Origin: Lanius collurio
Lineage: Eukaryota > Chordata > Aves > Passeriformes > Laniidae
Length of the DNA: 64,000 nt
Direction of reading: 5' to 3'
NCBI GenBank assembly: GCA_020086605.1
Contig: JACBWW010000044.1
Location: 6,378,202-6,442,201, forward strand
Shown: positions 51,201-61,793 of the stretch, one piece after another
Numbering within the stretch: position 1 is the first letter of the stretch
How the letters are laid out: the number at the start of each line of letters is the position of its first letter
Made by a program: the position numbers and the translations under genes
Notes under the pieces: generated by a model
Told to the model about the DNA's origin: nothing
Databases searched by the model: none
What the model saw: the letters and a program-made list of their open reading frames with translations, nothing else

Positions 51201-51990
51201 TGGATATATTTAATTTCTGAGTCTATAGAATAATTTGGCTGAGCATCAACATCTATTAGTTATTCTTAGCAGGGTAAAAAGCACTGTTTATCTCTAATGT
51301 GAAATAAATAACTGTTTCAGACAAAGTACTGATGTGAAATGCTTTCAGAGAGCTAGAAGGAATAACAAAATGCTAATTGAATCCATTATTTTATGGGGTC
51401 ACCAACAAAAAATATAGCCTTGATAGAAGTTCTGTAAAAGATTCATTAGTACTTTTGATAGATTTTTGTCATTTGTCACTGACTTGCTACCTTAACTGCA
51501 GCAATAAAAGCTTGCACTATCTTCCATTAAGGGTGTTATTGTTCATATAATCAAGAGCTTAAAAACAAGATGCAAATGTAGGGACTGAGCAGAAATGAAG
51601 GCTTATAGTTATCACTGTCTTGCACAGAAACAATGGGATAAATAATCCATAATGGATATGTTCTCAGAGAGCAAGTCTTTGGCAAGGAAATGCTTGTTGC
51701 TACAGAACTTGGACTTTTTTTTCCACAACAAGTAAGTTTTGGAGGAAAATGGTTCTCATGACATTTGAAATATGTTTCCCCCTTTCTGAAGTGCACCTCA
51801 ATAGTAGCACCTGAATCCATTTTGGAAGATAAGCATCACTGCCTCCATGCATTATTTTTCTTCTTTCTAAGGAATAGACGTAGGACAGCAGACAATGTAA
51901 GGAGACTGTCCCATTTGTAAGATGTCCAAGAGTTCCTGGAAAAAGCATGCTTCTCTTTCTTAAATCTTCAGTGGTGACATAAACAGAAAA
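45257..51990. other. non-coding DNA, probably intronic
   Basis: Upstream intron of the exon at 45088-45256 if that exon is real. AT-rich, with no repeat or further exon recognised. Confidence 0.45.
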
Positions 51991-52034
51991 ATTTTCTTTC
52001 TTCCTTTCTTCCTTTCTTTCTTCCTTCCTTCCTT

Positions 52035-52119
<85 letters not shown>

Positions 52120-52578
52120 CCCTTCCTCCCTTCCTCCCTTCCTCCCTTCCTCCCAAACCTTCCCGAACCTTCCCGAACCTTCCCTTCCCGAACCTTCCCG
52201 AACCTTCCCGAACCTTCCCGAACCTTCCCTTCCCGAACCTTCCCTTCCCTGGATTCCTGGATTCCTTCCTTCCTGGAATCCTTCCTTCCTGGAATCCTTC
52301 CTGGAATCCTTCCTTCCTGGAATCCTTCCTTCCTTCCTTCCTTCCTTCCTTCCTTCCTTCCTTCCTGGAATCCTGGAATCCTGGAATCCTTCCTGGAATC
52401 CTTCCTGGAATCCTTCCTGGAATCCTTCCTTCCTTCCTGGAATCCTTCCTGGAATCCTTCCTGGAATCCTTCCTTTCTTCTTCCCTTTCCCTTTCCCTTT
52501 CCCTTTCCCTTTCCCTTTCCCTTTCCCTTTCCCTTTCCCTTTCCCTTTCCCTTTCTCTTTCCCTTTCCTTCCCTCTCC
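51991..52578. repeat. compound pyrimidine-rich satellite
   Basis: Four adjoining tandem arrays lie on the + strand. First is a pure pyrimidine tract of TTTC/TTCC/CCCT units (51992-52153). Then comes a 10-mer array of CCTTCCCGAA (about 52154-52240), then a 12-mer-like array of TTCCTGGAATCC with a pure CTTC block inside (about 52241-52465), and finally a TTTCCC hexamer array (about 52466-52578). The long open frames on the - strand (Lys/Glu/Gly-rich) are only translation of these repeats and are not genes. Confidence 0.97.
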
Positions 52579-55500
52579 AGAGATGTTTCCTCCTCTTGCA
52601 TAGATGTAATTTTTGTTTTCCTGGCTAGGAAAGCTGCTCCAATCTTCAGTAATGCAAATTTTCAGTTTCTCTCTTTCCCTCATTTCAAAGCATGTCTTTA
52701 CTCCTAGTGCAGCATGTGGAATAACCCTCAGTGCCCTCAGCTCAAATCAGAAGTAAGCACCTCTCTCTTTTCCATTTTCTTCCTAATTGTCTTCTCTTGG
52801 GGTTCCCTCAGGTCTCTCCTCTCTGCAAGACTCCTCTCTTTTTTTAGTGCACCACCGATTTCAGTCTCAGTCAAGTTGCTGCAGTGGGATCAGGGATTTT
52901 TTTTTGCACCTAAGTCACATTCAGAGTCCTGAAGGAGCTGTATCAAGGCTGACAGGTTATACTGATCAAGACACCTCCTGTAAATATCTTCTAGTGTGGC
53001 TTTCCCCTATGAAAGGCAAACAACAGCAGCACTTCAGAGCAAAGCATCATGGCCTGAAATAATGGAAATAATGGAAAACAAAAAAAAATCCCAAACCCCA
53101 AAAAACCCTCCAACACTGGGAATAGAATAAGCTTCAAACTGTCTTCACTGCACTGTAAAAACAGAGGTAGAAGTCTCAAAGTAATTTTGCTTGAGGGACT
53201 AAGCCTTATTTATCTTTGCTTTTTTTTGCTTGAAACACAAGGTGTTTCAGCCCTCTTACTGAGATACCTTGTATCCATGTATCCAACGAAGTTTTGGAGG
53301 ACGGAGGATGTTCATACATCTAAAAGGTGTTCTATGAATTTAACAAGTTTAAGAATATGCACTCGGGGCCACATGGGTGTGTATTCAGAAAATTACACAC
53401 AGGAATAGGGAAATTCTATATTTTTTTAACACTATGTATTACTAAATCTGACTAAACAATTATGAAAGGGCTTTGGAAAGGTAAAAAATGCACTTCTAAT
53501 GTCAAGTCTTATTTTGTGAAGCAAACCACAAGACACCTGATTTCACTTTAGCTCTTAGAAACAACAAGCAAGTGGTGTATAATGGTTTACAAACCAGCCA
53601 GGCAGCACAACAATGAGTACTGAACAAGTTAAATTAATGACATGCTTTCCAAACAAGACAGCATTTGTCAAAAATAATTTTACTAGCTGTAATTATTGCT
53701 TTGTCTTTTATTCAGCTATGGATGCCACAGTTTATTGCTGGTGGCAAGGATGGCAGGTAGATGATGGGCTGTACCCTTACAGCACTGTGTAATTTGCCAC
53801 TGGGGCTTTCTGCCTCCTTGCCTCTCTCCCCTCTCTACCTCATAGCTCTGAAAAGTAAGAAATTATTTTCCTGTTTCATCTAAAAATCTTATGAGTCCAT
53901 CTCACTCCTTAGAGATAAGGAGCTGAAATCAATATGTGATTTAGCAGGTCTCCAGGGGCAGTGAGACACCAGATTAGCAGACCCATGGGGCAGAGCCACA
54001 CTTATCTCCCCCAGAACAGCTTCCTTTGGTGGCTGAGGAATCTCACGTTCACTTGAAAGTCAAATAGAAACAACATCCCTGAAACTGCAGTGATGCAAAA
54101 GCTGTTCATCTGATAAGCACATAAAGCATCTGCATGTTTTAGAAGAGGCTTAAGCAACAGCTTCTTCAGTTTCATATTTATGACCTCATCTCCTGCTTCT
54201 GCTTGAACACTTTAGCACTGTCTGCACCTTAAGGGTGTCCAGTAATGCCAGGAAACTTCAACTCCTCTCCTATCTGGGTCCTACAAATGTGGCTGGAGTC
54301 ATTAATGATGAAAATTAAATCTTAGGAAATTACTGCCAGGCCAGCAGGGGTTCAGCTGCAGAAGGCAACTGCCAGCCAGCCTGCAGACAGTCTTTATTCC
54401 CTCTAGGAAAAACAAGGGCAGCTTAATTTAACATGAAGTTTGCACGGCATAGATGACCTTTCAACATGAATGTGAGCAGCGATGAAGGAATGGTTATAAA
54501 CATTAATTATTAAATTACTGGAAAGGTGAACAAATAGTTGCTCATTTCACTTGGATAAGGGGGCTGGTCTTACAAACAAGAAAAAACAAAACCTGTAGCT
54601 GAAGACTCATGAAGATCAGGGCCCTGCTCTTGTTGCTCTCCACTAATTCACTACAGTAAAAGTTCTTCTCCAAAGACTGTGTCACAGCCTCATGCCCACA
54701 TCCTTCAATCTAACCTCAACAATGAGCCTGCATGAACCTGCACTGACTTTAGGAGTCCAGATATTGAAGGGTTCAATTAAAACATTTGCAGCTTCTCAAC
54801 TTGTGTGTAGAGTTTTTTAACACTTTGGCTTAAATTCCATGCATAAAATAATAATAATATAAAGAAATACTCTGATCAATAGCTTGAGTCAATGTGTAGA
54901 GCAATCAGTTACTTGGAAATATATATCCACTCAAAGAGGTTAATGAAATTCTTATACGTTGAAATACGGATTTTACAGAAAAAAATAGTAAAGGGAGATG
55001 ATAAAAATAATGACTGAGAAAAATAAATCAATAACTGCAACATAATTACATTTGTTGCTGTTTCAGTCAATGAAATATCTTACCCACTCCTACCCGTATT
55101 TGTGCAGGCAATTAATATACATAACTCAAGATCAGCTTTGGCACTTCTATAGGAAAAGATCTCCAGGCAGAGAGATTGTGATGCTCTCTTCCACTCGTGT
55201 AAAAAAATTGCACATTTAGGGCTGACATTGATACTTTACCTGCATTGACACTGAAAATACATTTGACAACAGAGTTTTTGATTGATTAGCAATAGCAGCT
55301 TCCTTGGCAAGAGGAAGGGATATTCTATTACAGAGCTTTCTTTCCTCACTGTAGCACAGATCTGCTTGGCATGCCAAAATTCATTTTCGCATCCCTCCCT
55401 CATTTTTAATGATCATGGAAGACGCATTTAAGGATGTGAAGAAAATGGATCTGGAAACAGAATTTGTCATTACCATGGGTTTGTAGGTGATGCAGATAGT

Positions 55501-55889
55501 ACAGGGCAGAATAATGGCATGCAAAAGCTAAAACTCTTTATTTTAATCCCATCTCCCAATACCACTTGCAACACAGATGTTCTTGTCAGCTTTTGCTTTC
55601 CATTTTTTTCTTAATTTCACATAGTTAAATACTTGTCATAAATGAAGTAAAGAGTTTGGCTTTAACATTCATAAAATGACGAGCAATTAGTGAGAAGTTA
55701 TTAATGTTATTTGTACATGATTGAGTTGTTAATTAGTCGCTAAAGTTAAGGACGTTTACATTCCTATATTCTTCACTGTTACAAATGTTCCAATGCTAAG
55801 TGTTACTCTAATGCTCCAGCCAAAGTTTAAAAGTTTAGACTGTTTTACAAAACCTTGTAATATTTCCTGAATTATTATTTGAGTTAAGC
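52579..55889. other. non-coding DNA, no gene recognised
   Basis: AT-rich with no supported gene. 55600-55760 is an ATTA-rich stretch that could be a conserved non-coding element, which would need alignment to decide. Confidence 0.5.
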
Positions 55890-56456
55890 TGTGTTGCAGA
55901 AAGGGAAAGCCCCACACGTGCTGCCAAGGAGCTATATTTAGAAGGCCAGCTGGGAGTCTGTCACCGAGCTCTGCGGAAACCTGGAATTTTAATGCAAGAT
56001 TCTCCCATCAAAAATCCGGACCACATCACCCAGAGACTGCAACCTTAGCAGCAAGCAAACCATTGGTTACAAGACTTTACATCACACCCTAAACCAGAGC
56101 CAATGACTTTGAAAAGACTCTACCAATCACCTCCTACTCTGAAGGCAAGACAGTGGGTAGTGATGGGAGGAGCCAGAGGGATATAAAACCCCAGTCGCGG
56201 ACTCGATCCTGCTCTTGTGCTCAGAATTAGCCCAAATAATGTGCAGTATTAGGCTGTCAGTATTAGGCCTGCTTGTTAGGAGACCTTGCTTGGGATTTGC
56301 CCAAGCAAACCCCAGTGCTGTGGGTCTGCATTGAGCCTACAGCCGTATTGGCTATAAGGGTCTTCGCCTGCTGCGAACCCAGATAAGCTATTTTTGATTA
56401 CGGAATTTGGCCGTGGTTTTTTATAATTCAAATTGGGTGTGGCCTCATTCCTGACA
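55890..56456 (+). mobile_element. solo LTR, family E
   Basis: The region has a compact promoter of LTR type: three CCAAT-type boxes (CCATTGG near 56062, GCCAATGAC near 56100, CCAATCACC near 56125), then a TATA box GATATAAAACC (about 56180-56190) and a GC-rich start region. It ends ..GGCCTCATTCCTGACA. Proposed ends are TGTGTTGCAG and CTGACA. No target duplication or polyadenylation signal was confirmed, so the boundaries are provisional. No other copy in the window. Confidence 0.6.
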
Positions 56457-57985
56457 ATACTGAAACAGGAAATCTTTAATTGGGGGAATTATTGATTATA
56501 AGAAGCAGCCAGATGCTGTATATGACTATTTAACTCATTAGTTAAATACATTATTTAACTCATTAGTAGAAGTTTATTAATGGAATTTCTGTTTTATTCA
56601 GTGTGTACACTGTAGATTCTCCCCAAGAGCCTGTGTGGAGGAACACACTTCACTACAATGAACCCTAAGAGCTTTTCCTGGTTCCTCCCATTTTTCATTC
56701 CAGAGCATCAGAGCCAAGTAATTAAACAAGCTGGAGCTGAAATCAAACCCAGCCAGCCCAGCAACCAACAGATTTATACGGAGCTGCAAAAATGCCTTTT
56801 TTGTTGTAGCTGCTTGTATACATGTTTGAATTATCACAAGGTCCAGTAAATGGCTCACTTCTATCATAGTTAGAGGGGGAAAAGGCTCTTGGCATTGATG
56901 GGTGCACAAATGACTCAGTACAATTATTAACGTTTATTTCACACTTTTCATTTAGAGCTCTTGGGTAGCCTTTAAAAGCAATGGAAGTTTCAGTGAGTAA
57001 GTATCTTAAGAAAGAAGAATTAGCAAGTTGCTTCCCATTTAGTTAAAGATATCTTCTCCACTGCAATCACGACAGTATTAACGAAAGAATTACAGTCCTT
57101 GTGCACTGTCACAGAAATAAAATACATAGATACAGACAAAGATCAAATCCCCTAGAGGATTTTCCAATAGGGGTGTTATCTGGCATAGGCAAATATCACT
57201 CCTCACATTTACAATTTTTTTTCATTTCAAATATCCATTTTCTCACCTTTTGTGTCCTCTTAACATTGTTTCTGGTGTCACAATGTTTGCTCTGGACTGG
57301 ACTGAAGTTCCGCTTGGTTGAACAAAGAAAGCTCCATCCATAAAAAACAACCCCTGTTGTTTATTAGCAGGGCAAAAGAATAGTTTTCTTTCTTGGACAA
57401 TGTGGTGAGACATTTGTTTCATGTTCTGGGAAGTCTCTGCAGTTCAGAGCACTACCTTTCTGGTGCTACCAGTGTATTGTTTGGCCAGTTCAAATAAAGC
57501 AGCAATTTCCTTCCAGAGTTGCTATAGTAGTGCAAAAATCAACAGATTAAGATCTGGCCACTGGAGACACAGAGTTTGGTGAGGAAAGAGACAACATGCT
57601 GCCTGATTGCTTGAGGAGATACTGTCAACACCCAGACTGGAGGCACGTAGTTATGGTTGCTGCCTACACCAAGGAGACATTAGTATCTCCACACCTCAGT
57701 GAAGGGAGTGAGGATCAAGTAGGGAACAAGTAAAAGCATTACATTCAAATTTCACCGTCTCTTGAAAGGACACACACTCCTCTGGCTTACAGGAGTCTCT
57801 TCCTAAATATTCCCCAAGCTATAGAGTGAGAATACTCTTTATTACTTCTGATACCAAATTGTAAATTTCCAGTCTACAGGATGTTCAAAAGCAGCACGTT
57901 CTGAGGACCCAACCTCAGGCCAGTTAAAAAAGGCTAACTTCCATACCCAGGAAATGACTTTTCTTGGAATTTTATCTATGCATGT
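56457..57985. other. non-coding DNA, no gene recognised
   Basis: AT-rich flank of the env-bearing provirus, no feature supported. Confidence 0.55.
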
Positions 57986-57991
57986 GTGGAG
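57986..57991. repeat. target-site duplication, left (GTGGAG)
   Basis: Identical to 63061-63066. Six base pairs is the usual duplication length for alpha- and betaretroviruses. Confidence 0.92.
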
Positions 57992-58281
57992 TGCCGTGGC
58001 CCGAAGCGGGGGGAGAAATCACACCAATATGATGCATGTAACAAGCTCCATTTATTGTTTTCCAGTACGGCAAATTATACAGTTTTTTGATTCCGTACAC
58101 GCGATCATGCAACCCCCGATTGGTCTATCCCTAAAAGCACGCTCGCTGCACGCACCCTCAAGCTACTTTCTATTGGCTATATGTAAAACGCGTAACTTCC
58201 CTATTGGCCCTAGGTCCGTAAGCTCCATGTCCCTTGGTCTAAAGCCTTTCATACTGTTTCCGAATCCCTAGGGCCCCAACA
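57992..58281 (-). repeat. 3' LTR of the env-bearing provirus
   Basis: 290 bp. On the - strand it starts TGTTGGGGCCCTAGGG right after the polypurine tract and ends ..CACGGCA. U3 carries three CCAAT motifs on the - strand (GGCCAATAGG, AGCCAATAGA, GACCAATCGG). A TATA-like TGTATAATTTG lies at about 58070-58081, and AATAAA at 58051-58056 lies only about 20 bp downstream of it. The AATAAA therefore falls at or before the expected start site, implying a very short R as in alpharetroviruses. The env stop codon (58268-58270) lies inside this LTR. Confidence 0.92.
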
Positions 58282-59599
58282 TCTCCCCCTCTTTTTCAAA
58301 TACCGCAGTAGCTAGGCTCTCCATTTGCTTCAATAGCAGGCGTATTAAGCAGGGCCCAAATGCACAAGCTAGCAGCAAAAGCAGTATCGGCACTCCAAAT
58401 GTCAATAATAAGCTTCGCATCCAACCTCCCAGGCCCAAGCCTTGTAGCCAATTATCAAGGCCTGATTCTCTTTCTTTCAAATCATGGAGGTGTAGCCTTA
58501 AGTCCTCTATCTTCTTATGTATTGACTCTGAATGATCAGATAAATTAAGGCAACACATTCCTTCAAAATCTTGACATCCATGGCCATGGGCTAACAACAA
58601 AAAATCAATGGCGGCCCTATTCTGCAGGACGGCGTGGTTCACACTTTGAACATCTTGGGACATCATATCTAAGATAGTAGATGTAGTATTCAATTCTTGT
58701 TTTGTCCAACACCCTATTTGTTTGGCTAATTTCATGGCCTTAGAGGCTGAAATTCCATGGAGGACCATAGAAACAATTATACATGTGAAATCTTTCCAAA
58801 ATGTTGGGTCTCCTACATCACAACAATCTAATTCATGAATACCTTGCCGTTTTCGATGGCTGTCCCTTTCCCACTGCATTAGGACTGTCAGGTTGGGGTG
58901 AAACACAGCTAGCTTTCCTAGATAACAAGGTCCTCCTTGAGGGCAGGACGGTATGCCATTCCAAGCTCGTTCTCCACAGATGAGAAAAATGCCTGGTGGC
59001 AGTGCTCGTGGTTCTGTGATGTTGCTGCCGTTACAGCCAGTATATACATATCCAAGAACCGTGCTATGTTCGAGCGAGGAATCGAGGGTGGCCCATTCCT
59101 TCCGGTTTCTATTAAGATTTCTCTGCTCTATTGGGAGGAAGGAAAACCAGCCCCCTCCAGAGGAGGATGCATTAGAAGCATTCATGTTGCCAAAAAGATC
59201 TAATTCTTCCGGGGGAGATGTCAATGTAATGTTTAGGGATTGAACCAGGAAGCATTGCACAGCACCCTCATGCTGGCTAGGGGTAAACCCTACATAATGG
59301 TGAGCGGAGTTGTTAAGTGCCTTCCATGGTGTCGTTTTCGTGCTATCATTGACATACTTTTTAAACTCAGGAGCATGCCAAATGGGGACCCCTATCAAGC
59401 ATGTACGAAATGGGTCTCCTACGCCTCCTAGGGCTAAACAAAAGGCTGGCTGGCCTGTGCGATTCGCTATCATTAGCCAAATGTTATCTCTAGGTGCGGC
59501 AAAGCGTACAAAGCTGCTAGAACTATTTAATATAAGCATCGGGATGCACACCACCCATTCGATCATGGTGCCTACAAATTTGTTCGCGTATAAACACAA
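58268..59599 (-). CDS. env: intact alpharetrovirus-like envelope glycoprotein
   Basis: 443 codons, no stop. Env mediates receptor binding and membrane fusion. Residues 12-30 form a plausible signal peptide. Residues 39-70 (NIWLMIANRTGQ, then GDPFRTCLIG) are typical of alpha/beta surface subunits, and PPGIFLICGERAW with GGPCYLGK near 202-230 is strongly alpharetroviral. A basic SHRKR (247-251) marks the surface/transmembrane boundary. The transmembrane part has an internal, cysteine-flanked fusion-peptide-like segment (about 259-297), the LQNRAAIDF stretch (325-333), a CX6CC motif (C342, C349, C350), a membrane span (about 396-419) and a short tail. About 11 N-glycosylation sequons are present. 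The surface subunit is shorter than in leukosis viruses (about 250 residues). The first ATG is uncertain: in related viruses the start is supplied by splicing from gag, which is absent here. Confidence 0.9.
   Translation of the reverse strand: MCLYANKFVGTMIEWVVCIPMLILNSSSSFVRFAAPRDNIWLMIANRTGQPAFCLALGGVGDPFRTCLIGVPIWHAPEFKKYVNDSTKTTPWKALNNSAHHYVGFTPSQHEGAVQCFLVQSLNITLTSPPEELDLFGNMNASNASSSGGGWFSFLPIEQRNLNRNRKEWATLDSSLEHSTVLGYVYTGCNGSNITEPRALPPGIFLICGERAWNGIPSCPQGGPCYLGKLAVFHPNLTVLMQWERDSHRKRQGIHELDCCDVGDPTFWKDFTCIIVSMVLHGISASKAMKLAKQIGCWTKQELNTTSTILDMMSQDVQSVNHAVLQNRAAIDFLLLAHGHGCQDFEGMCCLNLSDHSESIHKKIEDLRLHLHDLKERESGLDNWLQGLGLGGWMRSLLLTFGVPILLLLLACAFGPCLIRLLLKQMESLATAVFEKEGEMLGP
58282..58296 (-). 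promoter_or_regulatory. 3' polypurine tract
   Basis: On the - strand AAAAAGAGGGGGAGA directly precedes the LTR. It is the plus-strand primer source and at the same time encodes the last residues of Env (KEGEM). Confidence 0.9.
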
Positions 59600-59837
59600 T
59601 AACTGTAGTCTTTTTCGCTACTTCAGCAAAAGCAAGCCCATGTTGCAAAAGATATGCTAGGCGACTAATCTCTAAGCGATCAACATTTTCAAACAGTTCA
59701 TCTTCCCATAGCTGATGTGGCTGTGTGTCTTGATCTAAATCACCCCCTAGCCACAAAGTAAGAACCTCCTCAGGGAATGCAGAGGGCCAGAGGTCTCTGC
59801 ACTCTGGGCATCCAATAAGATGAGGCCCTAACCACAC
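59523..59837 (-). CDS. overlapping open frame upstream of env, possible env leader
   Basis: 104 codons in another frame, overlapping the first 77 nt of env. It is acidic and leucine-rich (FPEEVLTLWLGGDLDQD, then RLEISRLAYLLQHG) with no Arg-rich nuclear signal, so a Rec/Rev-like role is not supported. It could be a disrupted env leader, with a frameshift separating it from the surface domain, or an accessory frame. A splice-acceptor-like CTCTGTCTCCTTAG (-, at 59986-59999) sits about 150 nt upstream. Confidence 0.35.
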   Translation of the reverse strand: MWLGPHLIGCPECRDLWPSAFPEEVLTLWLGGDLDQDTQPHQLWEDELFENVDRLEISRLAYLLQHGLAFAEVAKKTTVIVFIREQICRHHDRMGGVHPDAYIK

Positions 59838-60017
59838 AGGGCCCTGTGAGTGTCTCTAGGGCCGTCTGCACTGCCTGCACTGTATCACAAGGTCTATTAT
59901 TCTCTTACAACAGCCACAGGTAGTGGCACAAAGTGCGGCAAGCCTAGTTCTGACACACGCATTACGACAGCATCTGCTTGCTCCTCTAAGGAGACAGAGT
60001 GCCGGGTACGAGATCAG

Positions 60018-60743
60018 CTATAACCCGGGTGAGGGCTTCACAGAGGGGTTGCAGCCGTCGCCATCATCGCTCTTGGCGTCTTCAGCGTCCTGACTCCTCT
60101 TCCTTTTCTCTGACGGAAGCCACGGCTTCACCCACTTGGCTGGTACCCACCGCGCCTGCTCGTCACCTGCAACGACACAAGCATATCCCCTTCCCCAGGT
60201 TAATAACCGACAGGGACCCTCCCACACTGCTTGATCTGGGTACCACGTGAAGATATAAATGTTCTGTTTAGACCAGTCATTTCTGTTTCCCTTGCTGTGT
60301 ATGTCCATAGGTATAGTCCCTTCCTCAACTGGGTTGAGCCGATTTAACACATAAAGAGCTTTTTGGAGGATATTGTGCGGGGACATCTCCCCCTCTTTTT
60401 TCAAAACGAGGACCAGGCGCTTGATGTCTTGGTGTCGTCGCTCAACAATAGCTTGCCCTGTGCTATTGTAGGGTACACCTGTTTTATGAACAATTCCCCA
60501 GTCAGAGAGGAATCGCGCACACGCCTGGCTACGATATGCGGGCCCGTTGTCTGTCTTTATCTGGTCAGGTCGCCCTAGTGCTGCAAAGGCAGCTTGCCAG
60601 TGGTGCTTAACCGCTGAAAAGGCAGTAGAGGTTGTTGCGGTAGCCCAAGTAGCCTTGCTATAGGTATCAACTGAGACATGTACAAATTTCAGCTGCCCAA
60701 AAGAGGCAATCTCAGTGACATCAGTCTGCCAAATTTGCCGCGG
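60018..60743 (-). pseudogene. pol: integrase catalytic core and C-terminal domain
   Basis: The frame is open from just after a TAG (60744-60746) to the pol stop. It carries the DDE triad in the expected contexts (WQTDVTE, KTDNGPAY, GQAIVERRHQ) and an SH3-like C-terminal DNA-binding domain (GPCRLLTWGRGYAC, RWVPAKWVKPW). It ends in a charged tail rich in Asp, Glu and Lys. Integrase joins viral DNA ends to host DNA. Apart from the nonsense codon just upstream, this part looks undamaged. It contains the internal polypurine tract. Confidence 0.9.
60386..60401 (-). promoter_or_regulatory. internal polypurine tract (central PPT candidate)
   Basis: On the - strand AAAAAAGAGGGGGAGA is the same as the 3' polypurine tract except for one extra A. 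The match extends into the flanks (TTTG before, TGT after; 60383-60405 versus 58279-58300). It is read in the same frame relative to the tract, giving KEGEM in both integrase and Env. Confidence 0.7.
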
Positions 60744-61793
60744 CTACAGGCCGCGAGGACATGTACCGTAGGGTTGTAATGGTGCTATCCGTGCACAGTC
60801 TGGACACAAGGCCACAACAGTACGAGCTTGATCCTTGGTGATAGCAAACTGACGTTGTAATGCGCGTGCAGATTGGTGGAAAAATGCATGTGAGTCTGCT
60901 GCTTCTGCAAGGGGAGTTGTCTGAACGGCACCCGCTACAGCTCTATCTATAACTGCATTCCCTTCAGTCAGGATACCTGGAAGATTGGTATGGCTGTTTA
61001 CATGAGTAATCCAATATGGGTGTCTCTGTTGTTCAATTCTGTTGTGCAACTGTATTAACAGTGAAGCGATGTTTGGGTTAGCCACGTGTCCTAAAAAGGC
61101 AAGCTGAATGCAGGGCAGCAGGCCACGGACATATTGAGAGTCTACAACAAGGTTAATCAGAGGGTCTTGATGATTGGAAAAAGCCAGTAGAATTGCTTGC
61201 AGTTCTAACACCTGAACTGACACATGCTCTCTGTGTTTGACTACTGTATGCCATTGACCATTGCTGTGCCAGGCGTATCTGAAGTTTCTGGTCTTCCCAC
61301 TTGCGTCTGTGAAGAGTGTGATGGCTCCAGCAATGGGTGTCGTAGACACAAGAGGTCGCTCCTGAACATGTAAAGCAGTCCTAAAGAGTGGGTGTTTCGG
61401 GTAGTGGGTGTCTAGCTGCACCGAGGTGGTGGCAAGAGCGAACGTGATGCTTGCATACGCCCATTCCTCCATGAACTCAACTGTCTTCCAAGGGAGATAG
61501 AACTTGGTTGGTTCTACTCCAAATACCTGCCGTACACGTTTCCGTGCCTTGAGTAGTAGCAAACCGGTCGCTTCCGGCAGGGATAGCACTGAAGCCTGTG
61601 GAACACTCGCAGGGAAGACCCATTCAAGGATGTTCATTCCCGAGGCCACTGTTTGGATGATCACTGCTGCAAGGGCGTTGTGCCCCAAATGGAGGGCGAC
61701 GTGTACGGGACACTTAGGATGATAGTGATAAGTTTGTGTTGTCGCTAACTTCTGCTCTATTACCTCGAGTGCTCGCCGCGCTTGAGAGTTCAA
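60744..61793 (-). pseudogene. pol: RT connection, RNase H and integrase zinc-binding domain
   Basis: 349 codons between a frameshift (about 61790-61796) and a TAG (60744-60746). RNase H shows all four acidic residues: D163 (TDASG), E197 (LELQA), D218 (VVDSQYV), D283 (VIDRA). The integrase N-terminal zinc finger follows (H302, H306, C330, C333). The terminal TAG falls at the start of the integrase core, truncating the enzyme. RNase H would degrade RNA in RNA/DNA hybrids during reverse transcription. Confidence 0.9.

Noticed and set aside
51700..52683. Long Lys/Glu/Gly-rich open frames on the - strand
   Set aside because: They are translation of the pyrimidine satellite. Periodicity follows the DNA repeat and no non-repeat domain is encoded.
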